Source: Cytobacillus gottheilii (GTDB lineage Bacteria; Bacillota; Bacilli; Bacillales; Cytobacillaceae). Taken from it: 64,000 nucleotides of DNA. The notes under the pieces were generated by a model that made no database searches, was not told where the DNA came from, and saw nothing but the letters and a program-made list of their open reading frames with translations. The position numbers were made by a program, and so were the translations under genes. The stretch is taken from NCBI RefSeq assembly GCF_900166665.1, contig NZ_LT800494.1, forward strand, positions 341,397-405,396. Direction: 5' to 3'. Numbering within the stretch: position 1 is the first letter of the stretch; each line of letters starts with the position of its first letter. Shown here piece by piece: positions 28,469 to 38,450 of this stretch.

Positions 28469-29431
28469 ATGGAAAGAAGCTTATCAATGGAACTGGTCCG
28501 AGTTACTGAAGGTGCTGCACTTGCATCAGCACGCTGGATGGGAAGAGGCAAAAAGGATGAAGCCGATGATGCGGCTACATCTGCTATGAGAGACGTGTTT
28601 GATACCGTGCCAATGAAAGGGACGGTCGTAATCGGTGAAGGGGAAATGGACGAAGCTCCAATGCTTTATATTGGTGAAAAGCTTGGAACTGGCTATGGTC
28701 CCCGTGTAGATGTGGCAGTTGATCCGTTGGAAGGAACAAATATCGTAGCTTCTGGCGGCTGGAATGCCCTTGCTGTTTTAGCTGTTGCAGACCATGGGAA
28801 TTTGCTGCATGCCCCTGACATGTATATGGATAAGATTGCTGTTGGCCCAGAAGCAGTTGGCCAAATTGATATTAATGCTTCCGTTCTAGATAACTTAAAG
28901 GCTGTTGCCAGGGCGAAAAATAAAGACATTGAGGATGTTGTAGCAACGGTTTTAAACAGAGAACGCCACGCTCACATTATTAACGAACTGCGGGAAGCTG
29001 GTGCAAGAATCAAGTTAATCAATGACGGCGATGTGGCTGGTGCCATTAATACAGCCTTTGATCATACAGGTGTTGATATTTTATTCGGATCCGGCGGTGC
29101 GCCAGAAGGTGTTATAGCCGCAGTCGCATTGAAAAGCTTAGGCGGAGAAATTCAAGGCAAGCTGCTTCCTCAGAATGATGCGGAATTGGAACGCTGTTTA
29201 AAAATGGGACTTGATGTAAATAATGTACTTTTAATGGAGGACCTTGTAAGAGGGGATGACGCCATTTTTGCTGCTACAGGTGTAACAGATGGAGAATTGC
29301 TTCGAGGAGTCCAATTTAAAGGCTCATACGGTTCTACTCATTCCGTTGTCATGCGGGCTAAATCAGGAACAGTCCGTTTTATTGAAGGTCAGCATAGTTT
29401 GAAAAAGAAGCCAAACCTGGTTATTAGATAA
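28469..29431 (+). CDS. glpX: fructose-1,6-bisphosphatase class II
   Basis: A 320-residue GlpX-type fructose-1,6-bisphosphatase used in gluconeogenesis. Metal- and substrate-binding signatures are [31 protein letters not shown] and [22 protein letters not shown] lies upstream of the ATG at 28469. It follows murAB in the same operon and is closed by a hairpin at 29454. Confidence 0.96.
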   Translation: MERSLSMELVRVTEGAALASARWMGRGKKDEADDAATSAMRDVFDTVPMKGTVVIGEGEMDEAPMLYIGEKLGTGYGPRVDVAVDPLEGTNIVASGGWNALAVLAVADHGNLLHAPDMYMDKIAVGPEAVGQIDINASVLDNLKAVARAKNKDIEDVVATVLNRERHAHIINELREAGARIKLINDGDVAGAINTAFDHTGVDILFGSGGAPEGVIAAVALKSLGGEIQGKLLPQNDAELERCLKMGLDVNNVLLMEDLVRGDDAIFAATGVTDGELLRGVQFKGSYGSTHSVVMRAKSGTVRFIEGQHSLKKKPNLVIR

Positions 29432-29453
29432 TAAAGTTTATATCACTTTTATT

Positions 29454-29490
29454 GGGGAACTGGACATATACAGTTTCCCCTGCTTTTTCT
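29454..29490 (+). terminator. glpX terminator
   Basis: GGGGAACTG pairs with CAGTTtCCCC (one bulge), followed by TGCTTTTTCTCTT. The following 240 bp up to the rho promoter show no gene that I can support. Confidence 0.7.
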
Positions 29491-29733
29491 CTTACATTCA
29501 GAAGAAATGAGCAACGCAGAAGAATACCCGACTGTAGCTCATTTTGGTATGTATTAAAAATACAACTAAGGCTCAGTCTGTGTCCTTTTAGGACTTACTA
29601 TTCGGCAAGTTTCTTTACTTTTCAAAAAAGAAATCCTTAATAAATAGCACAAAGCCTCTGTTTAAAAATATTGTCAGGATCGCCAATCAGCTCGGTCCTT
29701 CAATCCTTCAATAATAAATACAAAAAAATACAG

Positions 29734-29763
29734 TTGATTAACAATGAACGTAAAGGGTAAAAT
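29734..29763 (+). promoter_or_regulatory. probable rho promoter
   Basis: TTGATT (29734-29739), 18-base spacer, TAAAAT (29758-29763). It leaves a leader of roughly 180 bases before rho. Rho is autoregulated in several bacteria through such leaders; nothing specific can be read here beyond weak hairpins. Confidence 0.5.
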
Positions 29764-29947
29764 AGAGATTGTTTTACGGGAACCCTCCAATGCAGTCCGT
29801 GCTGCGGTGAACTCTCAAATAGAATCAAGGATTCTTCAATAACTTCTAGAAACCTCATGCTTACTTATCTTTCCTTATTTAAAATGATTCAGTCCATAAA
29901 ACCGTATAGGGAAAATGATTGAAAATTCAAAAGAGTGGTGTTGTTTG

Positions 29948-31219
29948 ATGGGATTAAATATATCGAGTTTAGAGAATATGAAATTAAAAGAGCTTTATGA
30001 GCTTGCCCGTGAATATAAAGTTTCTTATTATAGCAAATTATCAAAGAAAGAGCTGATTTTTGCCATTTTAAAAGCAAGAGCAGAGCAAGAAGGCTATTTC
30101 TTCATGGAAGGTATTCTGGAAATTATCCAATCGGAAGGCTTCGGTTTTTTAAGACCAATTAATTATTCTCCGAGTTCAGAGGATATCTACATTTCTGCAT
30201 CTCAAATTCGTCGTTTTGACTTGAGAAATGGAGATAAAGTTTCAGGAAAGGTGCGTCCGCCAAAGGAAAATGAGCGTTATTTTGGTCTGCTGCAAGTAGA
30301 AGCAGTTAATGATGACGATCCAGAGACGGCAAAGGAGCGCGTGCATTTTCCAGGTCTGACACCATTGTATCCAAATCGTCTAATGAATCTGGAAACGACG
30401 ACAAGACATACTTCTACACGTATTATGGACCTTTTGGCTCCAGTGGGCTTTGGACAGCGTGGATTAATCGTTGCCCCGCCTAAAGCTGGTAAAACAATGC
30501 TGTTAAAAGAGATTGCCAACAGCATTACAACAAATCATCCGGAAGCAGAATTAATTGTTCTTTTAATAGACGAGCGTCCAGAGGAAGTAACCGATATCGA
30601 ACGCTCTGTTGCAGGTGACGTTGTCAGCTCCACTTTCGATGAAGTCCCGGAAAATCATATTAAAGTGGCAGAACTAGTGCTTGAGCGTGCGATGCGTCTA
30701 GTTGAACATAAGCGTGATGTGGTCATTCTCATGGACAGTATTACAAGGCTTGCTCGTGCTTATAACCTTGTTATTCCGCCAAGCGGAAGAACCTTATCAG
30801 GTGGTATTGACCCGGCTGCTTTCCATCGTCCTAAACGGTTCTTCGGTGCAGCCCGTAATATTGAAGAAGGTGGAAGTTTAACCATTTTAGCTACAGCACT
30901 TGTAGATACAGGCTCACGTATGGATGATGTTATTTATGAGGAATTTAAGGGAACAGGAAATATGGAACTGCATCTGGATCGTGCCCTTGCAGAAAGAAGA
31001 ATTTTCCCTGCCATCGATATTCGCCGTTCAGGTACAAGAAAAGAAGAGCTGCTTATTAAAAAAGAACATCTTGATATGCTTTGGGCGATCCGCAAGTCAA
31101 TGTCCGACGCACCAGATTTTGCCGATAAATTCATGCGCAAGCTAAAGCAGACAAAATCCAACGAAGAGTTTTATGCAAATCTTGCTGAAGAAATGAAGGC
31201 CAAGCGTTCGCAGTCATAA
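29948..31219 (+). CDS. rho: transcription termination factor Rho
   Basis: A 423-residue hexameric RNA-dependent ATPase that terminates transcription. The N-terminal Rho domain begins [16 protein letters not shown], followed by an OSP cold-shock-like RNA-binding domain (about 50-120, [18 protein letters not shown]). The ATPase domain has Walker [12 protein letters not shown] near 178, Walker [16 protein letters not shown], and the Q- and R-loops after it. The ATG at 29948 matches the family N-terminus with GAGTGGTG upstream; an in-frame ATG at 29915 would add 11 unrelated residues. Confidence 0.96.
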   Translation: MGLNISSLENMKLKELYELAREYKVSYYSKLSKKELIFAILKARAEQEGYFFMEGILEIIQSEGFGFLRPINYSPSSEDIYISASQIRRFDLRNGDKVSGKVRPPKENERYFGLLQVEAVNDDDPETAKERVHFPGLTPLYPNRLMNLETTTRHTSTRIMDLLAPVGFGQRGLIVAPPKAGKTMLLKEIANSITTNHPEAELIVLLIDERPEEVTDIERSVAGDVVSSTFDEVPENHIKVAELVLERAMRLVEHKRDVVILMDSITRLARAYNLVIPPSGRTLSGGIDPAAFHRPKRFFGAARNIEEGGSLTILATALVDTGSRMDDVIYEEFKGTGNMELHLDRALAERRIFPAIDIRRSGTRKEELLIKKEHLDMLWAIRKSMSDAPDFADKFMRKLKQTKSNEEFYANLAEEMKAKRSQS

Positions 31220-31292
31220 GACCTGTTTATCATTTGTTTGGTCTTATTTAAAAAATGGTTTTGGACAAGTTTCCGGTTTGACAAAAGGTTAG

Positions 31293-31410
31293 TTGATTGG
31301 AGCAGAAGCTGCGGGAGTGGATAGGTGGACCCCGCAGAAGCGTAAGCGACGAGAAGGCTTAGCACCCACCCCGCGGAAAGCGAGCATCCTGGAGTGTAAA
31401 TCAACTTCTA
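31293..31410 (+). repeat. dispersed repeat R2, nearly full copy
   Basis: GATTGGAGCAGAAGCTGCGG, GACCCCGCAGAAGCGTAAGC, GGCTTAGCACCCACCCCGC and GGAAAGCGAGCATCCTGGAG appear in order. It lies between the rho stop and the rpmE promoter. It can fold on itself through the CCCCGC/GCGG stretches. Confidence 0.75.
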
Positions 31411-31455
31411 CTAAGAGCATGTAATCAGTTTTTGAAATTAGTTGTAAAATGACAT

Positions 31456-31484
31456 TTGCAAAAATGGATTGTACTTGTTATAAT
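31456..31484 (+). promoter_or_regulatory. rpmE promoter
   Basis: TTGCAA (31456-31461), 17-base spacer, TATAAT (31479-31484) with an extended TG one base before it. This is a near-ideal sigma-A promoter, as expected for a ribosomal protein gene. Confidence 0.88.
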
Positions 31485-31569
31485 AATTCCAGTGCGTTTT
31501 TAATTTACGGTTTATCCGTAACATATAACTCTGTCTCAGCATGATTCAGGGCGGAAGGAGATGAAAAGA

Positions 31570-31773
31570 ATGAAATCAGGAATTCATCCTAACTATAAAA
31601 AAGCAATGGTGAAATGTGCATGCGGTAATGAATTCGAAACGGGTTCTGTAAATGAAGAAATCCGCGTAGAAACTTGCTCTGAGTGCCACCCATTCTATAC
31701 TGGACGTCAAAAATTCGCTGAAGCTGGCGGACGTGTTGATCGTTTCAATAAAAAATACGGCATTAAGAAATAA
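31570..31773 (+). CDS. rpmE: ribosomal protein L31, zinc type
   Basis: A 67-residue large-subunit protein L31. The cysteines in KCACGN and [10 protein letters not shown] form the zinc site, so this is the zinc-containing C+ form, replaced in zinc starvation by the cysteine-free type in B. subtilis. The ATG at 31570 ([12 protein letters not shown]) matches the family and has GGAAGGAG upstream; the in-frame ATG at 31561 abuts that site. Confidence 0.97.
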   Translation: MKSGIHPNYKKAMVKCACGNEFETGSVNEEIRVETCSECHPFYTGRQKFAEAGGRVDRFNKKYGIKK

Positions 31774-31789
31774 TAAACATAACAACACA

Positions 31790-31826
31790 AAAACAGGCAA
31801 GTTTTCTTTCTTGCCTGTTTTTTATT
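31790..31826 (+). terminator. rpmE terminator
   Basis: Perfect 11 bp stem AAACAGGCAAG / CTTGCCTGTTT followed by T6. Confidence 0.9.
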
Positions 31827-31922
31827 GCAATAATACTACTTATAACTACTTATAAGACTGATTTTACCTTGTCATCGCTGTATTTGGCATGCAGATGAGG
31901 CTGTAGGAAGGAGATGCCGTTT

Positions 31923-32543
31923 GTGTATGTAATGAAACATCATGGGTGGGTGGAAGTAATTTGCGGCAGTATGTTTTCTGGTAAATCTGAGGAATTAATC
32001 AGCCGTGTCAGACGCTCTCAGTTTGCAAAACAAAAAATTGCTGTCTTCAAACCGCAAATAGATAACAGGTATAGTGAGGAAGCTGTTGTATCACATGACG
32101 GCTCATCCGTTATTGCAAAACCGATTGCTCATTCAACTGAAATTTTTCAAAACATCACTTCTGATATTGAAGTGATTGCTATAGATGAAGTTCAATTTTT
32201 TGACGATGAGATTGTCAATGTCATTCAGCATCTGGCTAATAGTGGACATCGAGTGATTGCTGCAGGTTTAGATCAAGATTTCCGCGGCGAGCCTTTTGGA
32301 GTGATGCCGCACTTGATGTCTATTGCTGAGCTAGTCACAAAGCTTCAAGCTGTTTGTGCCGTTTGTGGTTCACCAGCCAGCAGAACACAGCGGCTCATCA
32401 ACGGCGAACCAGCTTCATATGATGACCCAATTATTCTTGTTGGCGCATCTGAAGCGTATGAGCCTCGCTGCAGACATCATCATCAAGTGCCGAAATCGCC
32501 TAATACGTTAAAAAATTCAGCTGAAACCAAAACATTATCTTAA
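31923..32543 (+). CDS. tdk: thymidine kinase
   Basis: A 206-residue type II thymidine kinase that phosphorylates thymidine with ATP in the salvage pathway. The P-loop [11 protein letters not shown] is at residues 14-24, the DEVQFF Walker-B-like motif lies near 88, and a lasso/zinc region has CAVCGSPAS and later RCRHHH. I place the start at GTG 31923, because GGAAGGAG ends nine bases before it and the protein then begins VYVMKHHGW like B. subtilis Tdk. The ATG at 31914 would overlap the ribosome binding site. Confidence 0.95.
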   Translation: MYVMKHHGWVEVICGSMFSGKSEELISRVRRSQFAKQKIAVFKPQIDNRYSEEAVVSHDGSSVIAKPIAHSTEIFQNITSDIEVIAIDEVQFFDDEIVNVIQHLANSGHRVIAAGLDQDFRGEPFGVMPHLMSIAELVTKLQAVCAVCGSPASRTQRLINGEPASYDDPIILVGASEAYEPRCRHHHQVPKSPNTLKNSAETKTLS

Positions 32544-32547
32544 AGCC

Positions 32548-32580
32548 AAACTGTCTGGACATGTCCCAGACAGTTTTTTT
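32548..32580 (+). terminator. tdk terminator
   Basis: AAACTGTCTGG / CCAGACAGTTT 11 bp stem with a seven-base loop, followed by T5 or more. Confidence 0.9.
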
Positions 32581-32672
32581 ATACTTTTAGAAAGTAGTAA
32601 AAGGCACCATTCCTAATTTTGGATTGAGCAAGAATAGTCTCAAGGGACATCCTAATAGCAGGAGGTGTTAGC

Positions 32673-33131
32673 ATGAGAGGGTTCTTCATTATACTTTCTG
32701 CTGCTTTTTTTATGGCAGGATGTGCTCAAAATGGGACACAAAATGAGGTTCAAAATACACGCAGCCTTTATGGTGAAAATGAGACCAGAAATGGAACAAC
32801 ATTTCTTTCGAATTCCCCAAATGAATGGGAAGAACAAATCCATCGTACACGGGAGCACACGATGTACGAACAAAATCCCAACTTTTTAAATTTAGATGGC
32901 AATGCAGTGGATCAGCCTGATGATATCAACCATGCCAAAGAAACGGTTGAAGCAGAAGGCTTCCAAGCGGGACGAGTGTGGATAAATGGGGAAAAGCTGT
33001 GGGTAACCGCTTATCGTAATAACAGGATGAATCAGCAAGGGAAAATAGATGCAGAAGCACATTTGCATAAAGCACTTGTAAAGGCCCTGCCGCGATATGA
33101 CATAGAAGTCCAAGTGCAAGAAGAGCGGTAA
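32673..33131 (+). CDS. lipoprotein, YhcN/YlaJ-like
   Basis: A 152-residue predicted lipoprotein. The signal peptide MRGFFIILSAAFFMAGC has a lipobox with modified Cys17. The mature part ends in a compact domain (about 80-150: HAKETVEAEGFQAGRVWING, then AEAHLHKALVKALPRYDIEV) that resembles the sporulation lipoprotein YhcN/YlaJ family. AGGAGGTG precedes the ATG. It is probably membrane-attached in the developing spore; the family call is moderate. A copy of repeat R1 follows 23 bases after its stop and supplies a terminator hairpin. Confidence 0.75.
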   Translation: MRGFFIILSAAFFMAGCAQNGTQNEVQNTRSLYGENETRNGTTFLSNSPNEWEEQIHRTREHTMYEQNPNFLNLDGNAVDQPDDINHAKETVEAEGFQAGRVWINGEKLWVTAYRNNRMNQQGKIDAEAHLHKALVKALPRYDIEVQVQEER

Positions 33132-33154
33132 GAAGGTTTTAACTAGAATAAAAA

Positions 33155-33472
33155 GAGGATGGGACATAAGTAGTTAACACACTCATAGAACCGAATGGTT
33201 AGGAAGTTATCTTTCTAATCATTCGGTTTTTTTATTTATGATTATAATATATTTTATTAACAGGAGTGAAATGGAGCGGAGGACCCTCGACTCCTGTGGG
33301 CAATAGAGGAAAAGGTGAGACCCCGCAGAAGCTTTGCTTCGAGGAGGCTCAGCTTCCTCCCTACGGAAAGCGAGGGTCCGAAGCGCAATGGAACGGGCTT
33401 GTTTAAACACCCAAACTAAGATAGTGAATATTCGTGTATTAGAAATATTAATTTCGTTTTGTCCCAGCCTTC
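33155..33472 (+). repeat. dispersed repeat R1, copy 2 (318 bp)
   Basis: Ends are GAGGATGGGACATAAG at the left and TTTTGTCCCAGCCTTC at the right, an imperfect terminal inverted repeat. At 33190-33233 ACCGAATGGTTAG pairs with CTAATCATTCGGT and runs into T7, a good intrinsic terminator in plus orientation. The centre holds a GC-rich hairpin GGACCCTCG / CGAGGGTCC enclosing the R2-like core. It lies between two convergent genes. Confidence 0.88.
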
Positions 33473-33478
33473 TTTAAA

Positions 33479-34441
33479 TTATGCGGCTTTCTTTTTTAAT
33501 GATGGTTTAGAAACAGATACATAGCTTTGCAGGGCCATACCAATCATTACGAGCAGCATGCCGGATAGGGAAATCGGTGTTGGAAAGGCTGCGGATAAAA
33601 ACAGGATTTCCCCTGCAAGAGCAAACATGACTTCCATAGACTGGGTAGCTTCGACAGCTCCTAGCTTTTGCATATCATGTTTAACAAGATCTGTTGCAGC
33701 AAAAAATAGAACTGTTGCAAATACTCCAGAAAATAGCGCAACAAGACCTGATTGCGTTACTTGAGCAGTACTTGGAATTCCGGATGTGACAAAGCCAATA
33801 ACCGCCAGGATAATCCATAGAGGCATACTTGCGATTGTCATGCCAAGCACACGCTGATAGGCGTTCAATCTGTCTTCGCTAACTTCCATCATTTTTCGAT
33901 TACCAAGCGGGTAAGCAAAAGAGGCAATCACAATTGGAATAATGCAGAGCAGCATTTCTTCAATAGAAATACTTGAAGCGTGATCCCATTGCATAATCGC
34001 GACACCCGCCAAAATAATGAGACTCATGGATAGGGCGCGATACGGAATCCTGCCTTGCACCTGTATCGTTCCATTGGGTGTTGTGACCTTTTCATAAAAA
34101 AGCGGAGCAAGGAGAGAACCGGAAATAATCGTAATTTGCCATGTGCTTGCAATAAGCCAGCCAGGACCATAGGCTGCTGCAAAACAGAGGGGAGCATAGA
34201 ATAATCCAAAGCCGATGGTGCTCCAGAGCATCCATTTTCCTGGAGCTTTTTTTAATTCAGTGAAAATCGGTTTAAACTTCCCTCGAAAAGAAACAATAAT
34301 AACAAGAAGCGGAATCATAAAAAAATAGCGGAGTGACGCACTCCAGAGCCAACTCCCTCCATCCATTTCCATTGAGCGATTCAGCACAAATGTAAAAGCA
34401 AAGAAAAAAGCTGACAATACCCCAAGCAGTAAAGCCTTCAT
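33479..34441 (-). CDS. DMT superfamily transporter
   Basis: A 320-residue membrane protein with about ten hydrophobic segments starting at MKALLLGVLSAFFFAFTFVL, arranged as two repeats as in drug/metabolite transporters of the EamA or multidrug-resistance-efflux type. Substrate cannot be told from sequence. The C-terminus is basic and cytoplasmic (SKPSLKKKAA). AGGAGG lies upstream of the ATG on the minus strand. It points away from prfA and converges with the lipoprotein gene. Confidence 0.88.
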   Translation of the reverse strand: MKALLLGVLSAFFFAFTFVLNRSMEMDGGSWLWSASLRYFFMIPLLVIIVSFRGKFKPIFTELKKAPGKWMLWSTIGFGLFYAPLCFAAAYGPGWLIASTWQITIISGSLLAPLFYEKVTTPNGTIQVQGRIPYRALSMSLIILAGVAIMQWDHASSISIEEMLLCIIPIVIASFAYPLGNRKMMEVSEDRLNAYQRVLGMTIASMPLWIILAVIGFVTSGIPSTAQVTQSGLVALFSGVFATVLFFAATDLVKHDMQKLGAVEATQSMEVMFALAGEILFLSAAFPTPISLSGMLLVMIGMALQSYVSVSKPSLKKKAA

Positions 34442-34608
34442 TGTAAAACCTCCTTAACCATTTACAGTATTAAAGTGAAAGAGAGCAAGGAACCTGTTTT
34501 AAGAAAAAAGCAGTGGATACAAACCGATGAAGTAAGAAAACTTCCCATTCTTTCCATTTACTATAAGGGATAAAGGAAGGGCGGGCAAGACCTTATTTTG
34601 ATTTCATT

Positions 34609-34637
34609 TTGACTGTAGAATACGGCTATACTATAAT
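34609..34637 (+). promoter_or_regulatory. prfA-prmC promoter
   Basis: TTGACT (34609-34614), 17-base spacer, TATAAT (34632-34637). A leader of about 150 bases follows, containing a modest GGCTGG/CTAGCC hairpin and then a T-rich stretch at 34687. The remainder of the gap back to the DMT gene shows no gene. Confidence 0.85.
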
Positions 34638-34790
34638 TAGAATGTTATCCATAAGGCTGGTTCCGTAAGCTAGCCAGAGTCCCGCTTTATTTTTAAGTAA
34701 GATCATACAAAAAAATTTATGAGTACATAAAGTTTGTCTTCAAGCATTTTGAAGCGTAACTTTTCTTAATAACAATTGAGGTGAAGAACT

Positions 34791-35864
34791 ATGTTTGATC
34801 GTCTCCAAGCAGTCGAAGACCGCTATGAGCGGCTGAATGAGCTTTTAAGTGATCCGGAAATCGTCAACGATCCGAAAAAGCTTCGCGAATATTCTAAAGA
34901 ACAATCAGGCATTCAAGAAACAGTAGAAGTTTATAGAGAATACAAAAGTGTAAAAGAGCAGCTTCAAGACGCAAAAGCCATGCTGGAAGAAAAGCTTGAT
35001 GCAGACATGCGTGAAATGGTAAAAGAAGAACTTTCTGAGCTGGAAGATACCAATGAAGAGCTCCAAGCACGTCTTAAAATTCTGCTGATACCGAAGGATC
35101 CGAATGACGACAAAAACGTTATTATGGAAATTAGAGGAGCAGCAGGCGGAGATGAAGCCGCTTTATTTGCCGGTGATTTATACCGCATGTACAGCCGCTA
35201 TGCGGAGGTACAGGGCTGGAAAATTGATGTCATTGAAGCAAGCTCCACTGGAGTGGGCGGCTACAAAGAGATCATTTTTATGATCAACGGAAATGGAGCT
35301 TACTCAAAGCTTAAATTTGAAAATGGTGCACACCGTGTTCAGCGTGTCCCTGAAACAGAATCAGGCGGCCGTATTCACACGTCGACAGCCACGGTTGCTG
35401 TTCTGCCAGAAGCAGAAGAAGTGGAAATCGATATTCATGATAAAGATATTCGTGTGGATACTTTTGCTTCAAGTGGTCCTGGCGGGCAAAGTGTTAACAC
35501 TACGATGTCAGCAGTGCGTTTGACTCATTTGCCGACTGGTGTGGTTGTATCATGCCAGGATGAAAAATCCCAAATTAAAAACAAAGAAAAAGCGATGAAG
35601 GTTCTTCGTGCGCGTGTCTATGATAAATTCCAGCAAGAAGCACAAGCGGAATACGATCAGCAGCGTAAATCTGCGGTAGGTTCAGGGGATCGTTCCGAGC
35701 GAATTCGCACGTACAACTTCCCGCAAAACCGTGTTACCGATCACCGTATCGGCTTAACGATTCAAAAGCTGGATCAAATCCTGCAAGGAAAGCTTGATGA
35801 AGTGATTGATACACTTATTATGGAAGAGCAATCTGCTAAGCTGGAAGCGGCTTCGAATGAGTAA
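34791..35864 (+). CDS. prfA: peptide chain release factor 1
   Basis: A 357-residue class I release factor that reads UAA and UAG and triggers peptide release. The universally conserved GGQ motif is at residues 231-233 ([12 protein letters not shown]); its Gln is methylated by the product of the next gene. N-terminal helical domain (1 to about 100) and codon-recognition domain are full length. GAGGTG precedes the ATG. The stop overlaps the start of prmC. Confidence 0.97.
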   Translation: MFDRLQAVEDRYERLNELLSDPEIVNDPKKLREYSKEQSGIQETVEVYREYKSVKEQLQDAKAMLEEKLDADMREMVKEELSELEDTNEELQARLKILLIPKDPNDDKNVIMEIRGAAGGDEAALFAGDLYRMYSRYAEVQGWKIDVIEASSTGVGGYKEIIFMINGNGAYSKLKFENGAHRVQRVPETESGGRIHTSTATVAVLPEAEEVEIDIHDKDIRVDTFASSGPGGQSVNTTMSAVRLTHLPTGVVVSCQDEKSQIKNKEKAMKVLRARVYDKFQQEAQAEYDQQRKSAVGSGDRSERIRTYNFPQNRVTDHRIGLTIQKLDQILQGKLDEVIDTLIMEEQSAKLEAASNE

Positions 35865-36717
35865 TAGCATGAGAGTATTTGAAGCCCTTAATTGGGCTTC
35901 TTCCTTTTTAAAGGATAAAGGAAGAGATGAAAATGCGGGAGACATTTTGCTGAGGCATTTTTTAGAGATGAGTTATGCTCAAATGCTTGCTTCTTTTCAG
36001 GATGAGTTGAAGGAAGAGCAGCTTGCTCAATTCCAAAGCGCCGTGAAGCTTCATGGTGAAGGAAGACCTGTTCAATACATTATGGGGTATGAGTCATTTT
36101 ATGGGCGCACTTTTCGAGTGAATGAGGATACTCTTATCCCAAGACCGGAAACAGAAGAACTGGTTTTGGAAGCGATCAAAAGGATAGAGCGCAAATTTGA
36201 TCTGCATGAGATCACTGCAGCGGATATTGGCACAGGCAGCGGCGCCATTGCCGTAACCTTGAAGCTTGAAAGGCCCAAACTTCGAGTAACGGCAACAGAC
36301 ATTTATGCTCCGACAATTCAAATGGCTGCACATAATGCTGAGGAACTTCGTGCTGATATTGAATTCATTGAAGGAAATCTGCTCGAACCTTTCATTAGAG
36401 AAGGCCGAACCTTTGATGTCATTCTTTCGAATCCTCCTTATATTCCGGACAGCGACAAAAGCTGGATGTCAGAGGTGGTAACAGCGCATGAACCGCATCG
36501 GGCCTTGTTTGCAGGGGTGGATGGTCTGGAAATATACCGCAATCTCATAAAGCAGCTGCCTGCGGTCTTAAATTCATCTGCAATCGTGGGCTTCGAAGTC
36601 GGAGCAGGACAAAGTGAAGCAGTCAGGCAGCTGCTGCAAAACACATTCCCTGAAGCTGCCGTCGAAGTTGTATTTGATATCAACGGCAAAGATCGTATGG
36701 TTTTTGCGGAAATGTAA
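35857..36717 (+). CDS. prmC: release factor glutamine methyltransferase
   Basis: A 286-residue SAM-dependent methyltransferase that methylates the GGQ glutamine of release factors. The N-terminal helical domain is followed by a Rossmann methyltransferase domain with [14 protein letters not shown] (SAM loop) and NPPY at 192-195, which holds the target glutamine. I chose the ATG at 35857, which overlaps the prfA stop by eight bases and has GGAAGCGG upstream; a second ATG at 35869 has no such site. Coupling with prfA fits the function. Confidence 0.95.
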   Translation: MSNSMRVFEALNWASSFLKDKGRDENAGDILLRHFLEMSYAQMLASFQDELKEEQLAQFQSAVKLHGEGRPVQYIMGYESFYGRTFRVNEDTLIPRPETEELVLEAIKRIERKFDLHEITAADIGTGSGAIAVTLKLERPKLRVTATDIYAPTIQMAAHNAEELRADIEFIEGNLLEPFIREGRTFDVILSNPPYIPDSDKSWMSEVVTAHEPHRALFAGVDGLEIYRNLIKQLPAVLNSSAIVGFEVGAGQSEAVRQLLQNTFPEAAVEVVFDINGKDRMVFAEM

Positions 36718-36748
36718 AAAACTATCTCCGGGTGGAGATAGTTTTTTT
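36718..36748 (+). terminator. prfA-prmC terminator
   Basis: AACTATCTCC / GGAGATAGTT 10 bp stem with a four-base loop followed by T6. Confidence 0.9.
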
Positions 36749-36827
36749 GCATACAGTGTGGGGTCTTTGTTTGTTCGGGTTCGGATTTAGCAGGAAGATG
36801 GGAGATTTATGAGGAAAAAGGCAGTTT

Positions 36828-36921
36828 GATAGGAAAAGTCGATATTTTGATAGGAAAACTAGAAAATTTGATAGGATAGTCACCAATTTTGATAGGAAAG
36901 TTAAAAATTTTGATAGGAAAG
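36828..36921 (+). repeat. phased 21-bp repeat, GATAGGAAAA type, second locus
   Basis: GATAGGAAAA or GATAGGATAG cores at 36828, 36849, 36870, 36891 and 36912, exactly 21 bases apart, each preceded by TTT. A weaker unit may precede them at about 36809. It starts 80 bases after the prmC terminator. No gene is supported in this 850 bp gap; open frames on both strands are heptad artefacts (LIGKxxx and FPIKxxx). Confidence 0.85.
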
Positions 36922-37054
36922 CCAGAAAATGAACCGAAAAGCTCAATAAAAAGAGCGGAAATCCATTCAAATGATTCAAAATTGCAGAGGGGAAACCGCA
37001 ATCTGCACATTTCATACAAAAAATAGATCCTAATTAAGACTAAAAATCGAGTTT

Positions 37055-37147
37055 GATCGAAAATCCAAAGGAATTGATCGAAAAATCCAGCAAAAAGACC
37101 GAAAAACCGGTTCAATTGAACGAAATGTCCTGGGAAATGAACGAAAA
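37055..37147 (+). repeat. phased 21-bp repeat, GAYCGAAAA type, second locus
   Basis: GATCGAAAA, GACCGAAAA and GAACGAAA cores at 37055, 37076, 37097, 37118 and 37139, exactly 21 bases apart, with a degraded one at 37159. Same order relative to the GATAGG block as at 4128-4405. Further decayed units may extend to about 37390. Confidence 0.8.
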
Positions 37148-37504
37148 ATTATGGAAATGACTAAAATCCGCATTTGTCCTTACAAATATAAACTCCTAAA
37201 TAAGAGCAGAAGCTTAGCTGCTCGAAAAACTCATGGATATAACCGAAATCGACTATTTTTCATTCGAAAATAGATCCTTTATAAACACAAATCACAGTTT
37301 AATAGACAACCAATAAATTAATTAAAAAACAATCGATTAAGTTTACTCAAATAACCTAAAAATTAACTGAAAATGTCTGCGAATTAATCCAAATCACTTA
37401 CTCTCCATCCGATCTCTCGAAACTACATATATATATACTGCCAACCAACCTCAATCGCTTATAAAATCACTAGTTCACGGAAATAATCTTAAAGATAGTT
37501 GAGA

Positions 37505-37555
37505 TTGACATATAACCAAAAGGTGTTATATTATAAAAAGCGAAACCAAATGGTT
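37505..37555 (+). promoter_or_regulatory. promoter and ArsR-type operator of the SRPBCC/ArsR pair
   Basis: TTGACA (37505-37510), 16-base spacer, TATATT (37527-37532). The palindrome AACCAAATGGTT (37544-37555) lies just after the -10, and a related AACCAAAAGGTGTT (37514-37527) lies in the spacer. Two similar sites straddling the -10 fit autorepression by the ArsR protein encoded second in the operon. Binding is inferred. Confidence 0.65.
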
Positions 37556-37575
37556 CTATATAAGGAGGATCTCCA

Positions 37576-37992
37576 ATGGAAGCAGTACAAGATATTAAAC
37601 AAACGGTCATGATTGAAGCACCAATTCAAAAAGTATGGGACAAAGTTTCAACTTCAGAAGGAATTGAATTATGGTTCATGCCTAATGATTTTAAACCTGA
37701 GGAGGGTTATGAGTTTCATATACAATCTCCTTTTGGTCCATCACCATGCACAGTTTTAGAAGTTGATGAGCCCAGCAAAATTTCATTTTCATGGGATACA
37801 GATGGATGGGTTGTTACCTTTCTATTAAAAGAGGTGGGGAACCAAACGGAATTCACTCTTATCCATAGCGGATGGAAGGCTCCTGATGAAATTCTTCCAA
37901 AGCCGAATGAAAAAAGTTCTGTTATCCGAGATCGAATGGATCACGGCTGGGCAGGTATCGTTCAAAACCTTCGCAAGGCTGTTGAAGGGTAA
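37576..37992 (+). CDS. SRPBCC (AHSA1-like) domain protein
   Basis: A 138-residue protein of the START/Bet v1-like SRPBCC superfamily, activator-of-Hsp90-ATPase type. It shows the [22 protein letters not shown] start, the central beta sheet ([20 protein letters not shown]) and the long final helix ([16 protein letters not shown]). The domain forms a hydrophobic cavity; the ligand is unknown. AAGGAGG precedes the ATG. Its stop is directly followed by the ATG of an ArsR regulator, a common toxin-antitoxin-independent pairing in Firmicutes in which the regulator controls its partner. Confidence 0.88.
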   Translation: MEAVQDIKQTVMIEAPIQKVWDKVSTSEGIELWFMPNDFKPEEGYEFHIQSPFGPSPCTVLEVDEPSKISFSWDTDGWVVTFLLKEVGNQTEFTLIHSGWKAPDEILPKPNEKSSVIRDRMDHGWAGIVQNLRKAVEG

Positions 37993-38322
37993 ATGTCAGC
38001 AGTTAAACATGATGTCTTTCAGGCTATTGCAGACCCTACGAGAAGAGAAGTCCTTCGTCTGCTGGCTAACAAGGAACTGCCGATCTCAAAAATATCAAAT
38101 CATTTTCCGATCAGCCGCACAGCTGTTGCCAAACATCTTCATATTCTGTCAGAAGCAAATTTGGTTACTGGAAAAAAGGTAGGTAGAGAAAAAATATACA
38201 CGCTTCATCCTGAACCGCTGACAGAGGTCCAGCAATGGCTGTCTTATTACGAACAATTCTGGCATAATAAACTGTCAATTCTAAAACATGTCGTTGAAAG
38301 CGACAGCGAACAGAATAGATAA
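37993..38322 (+). CDS. ArsR-family transcriptional regulator
   Basis: A 109-residue winged-helix repressor: AIADPTRREVLRLLANKELP, ISKISNHFPISRTAVAKHLH (recognition helix), then LVTGKKVGREKIYTLHPEPL as the wing. No metal-binding cysteines are present, so it is not a metal sensor of the CadC/ArsR type. The ATG follows the SRPBCC stop without a gap, with AAGGG upstream. It probably binds the paired AACCAAATGGTT-like sites at 37514-37555. Confidence 0.9.
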   Translation: MSAVKHDVFQAIADPTRREVLRLLANKELPISKISNHFPISRTAVAKHLHILSEANLVTGKKVGREKIYTLHPEPLTEVQQWLSYYEQFWHNKLSILKHVVESDSEQNR

Positions 38323-38330
38323 CTTTCTGA

Positions 38331-38356
38331 AGCTGCTTAATTTTAAGCAGTTTTTC
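38331..38356 (+). terminator. terminator of the SRPBCC/ArsR operon
   Basis: CTGCTTAA / TTAAGCAG 8 bp stem followed by T5C. Confidence 0.8.
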
Positions 38357-38450
38357 ATTTTATATTGAACAAATAATTTTTTTCCATTTTACTAGTTTAA
38401 GAATTTCCGAATCTGTCCACAATGAGGATATCGAAGGGATGGTGCCGGAA

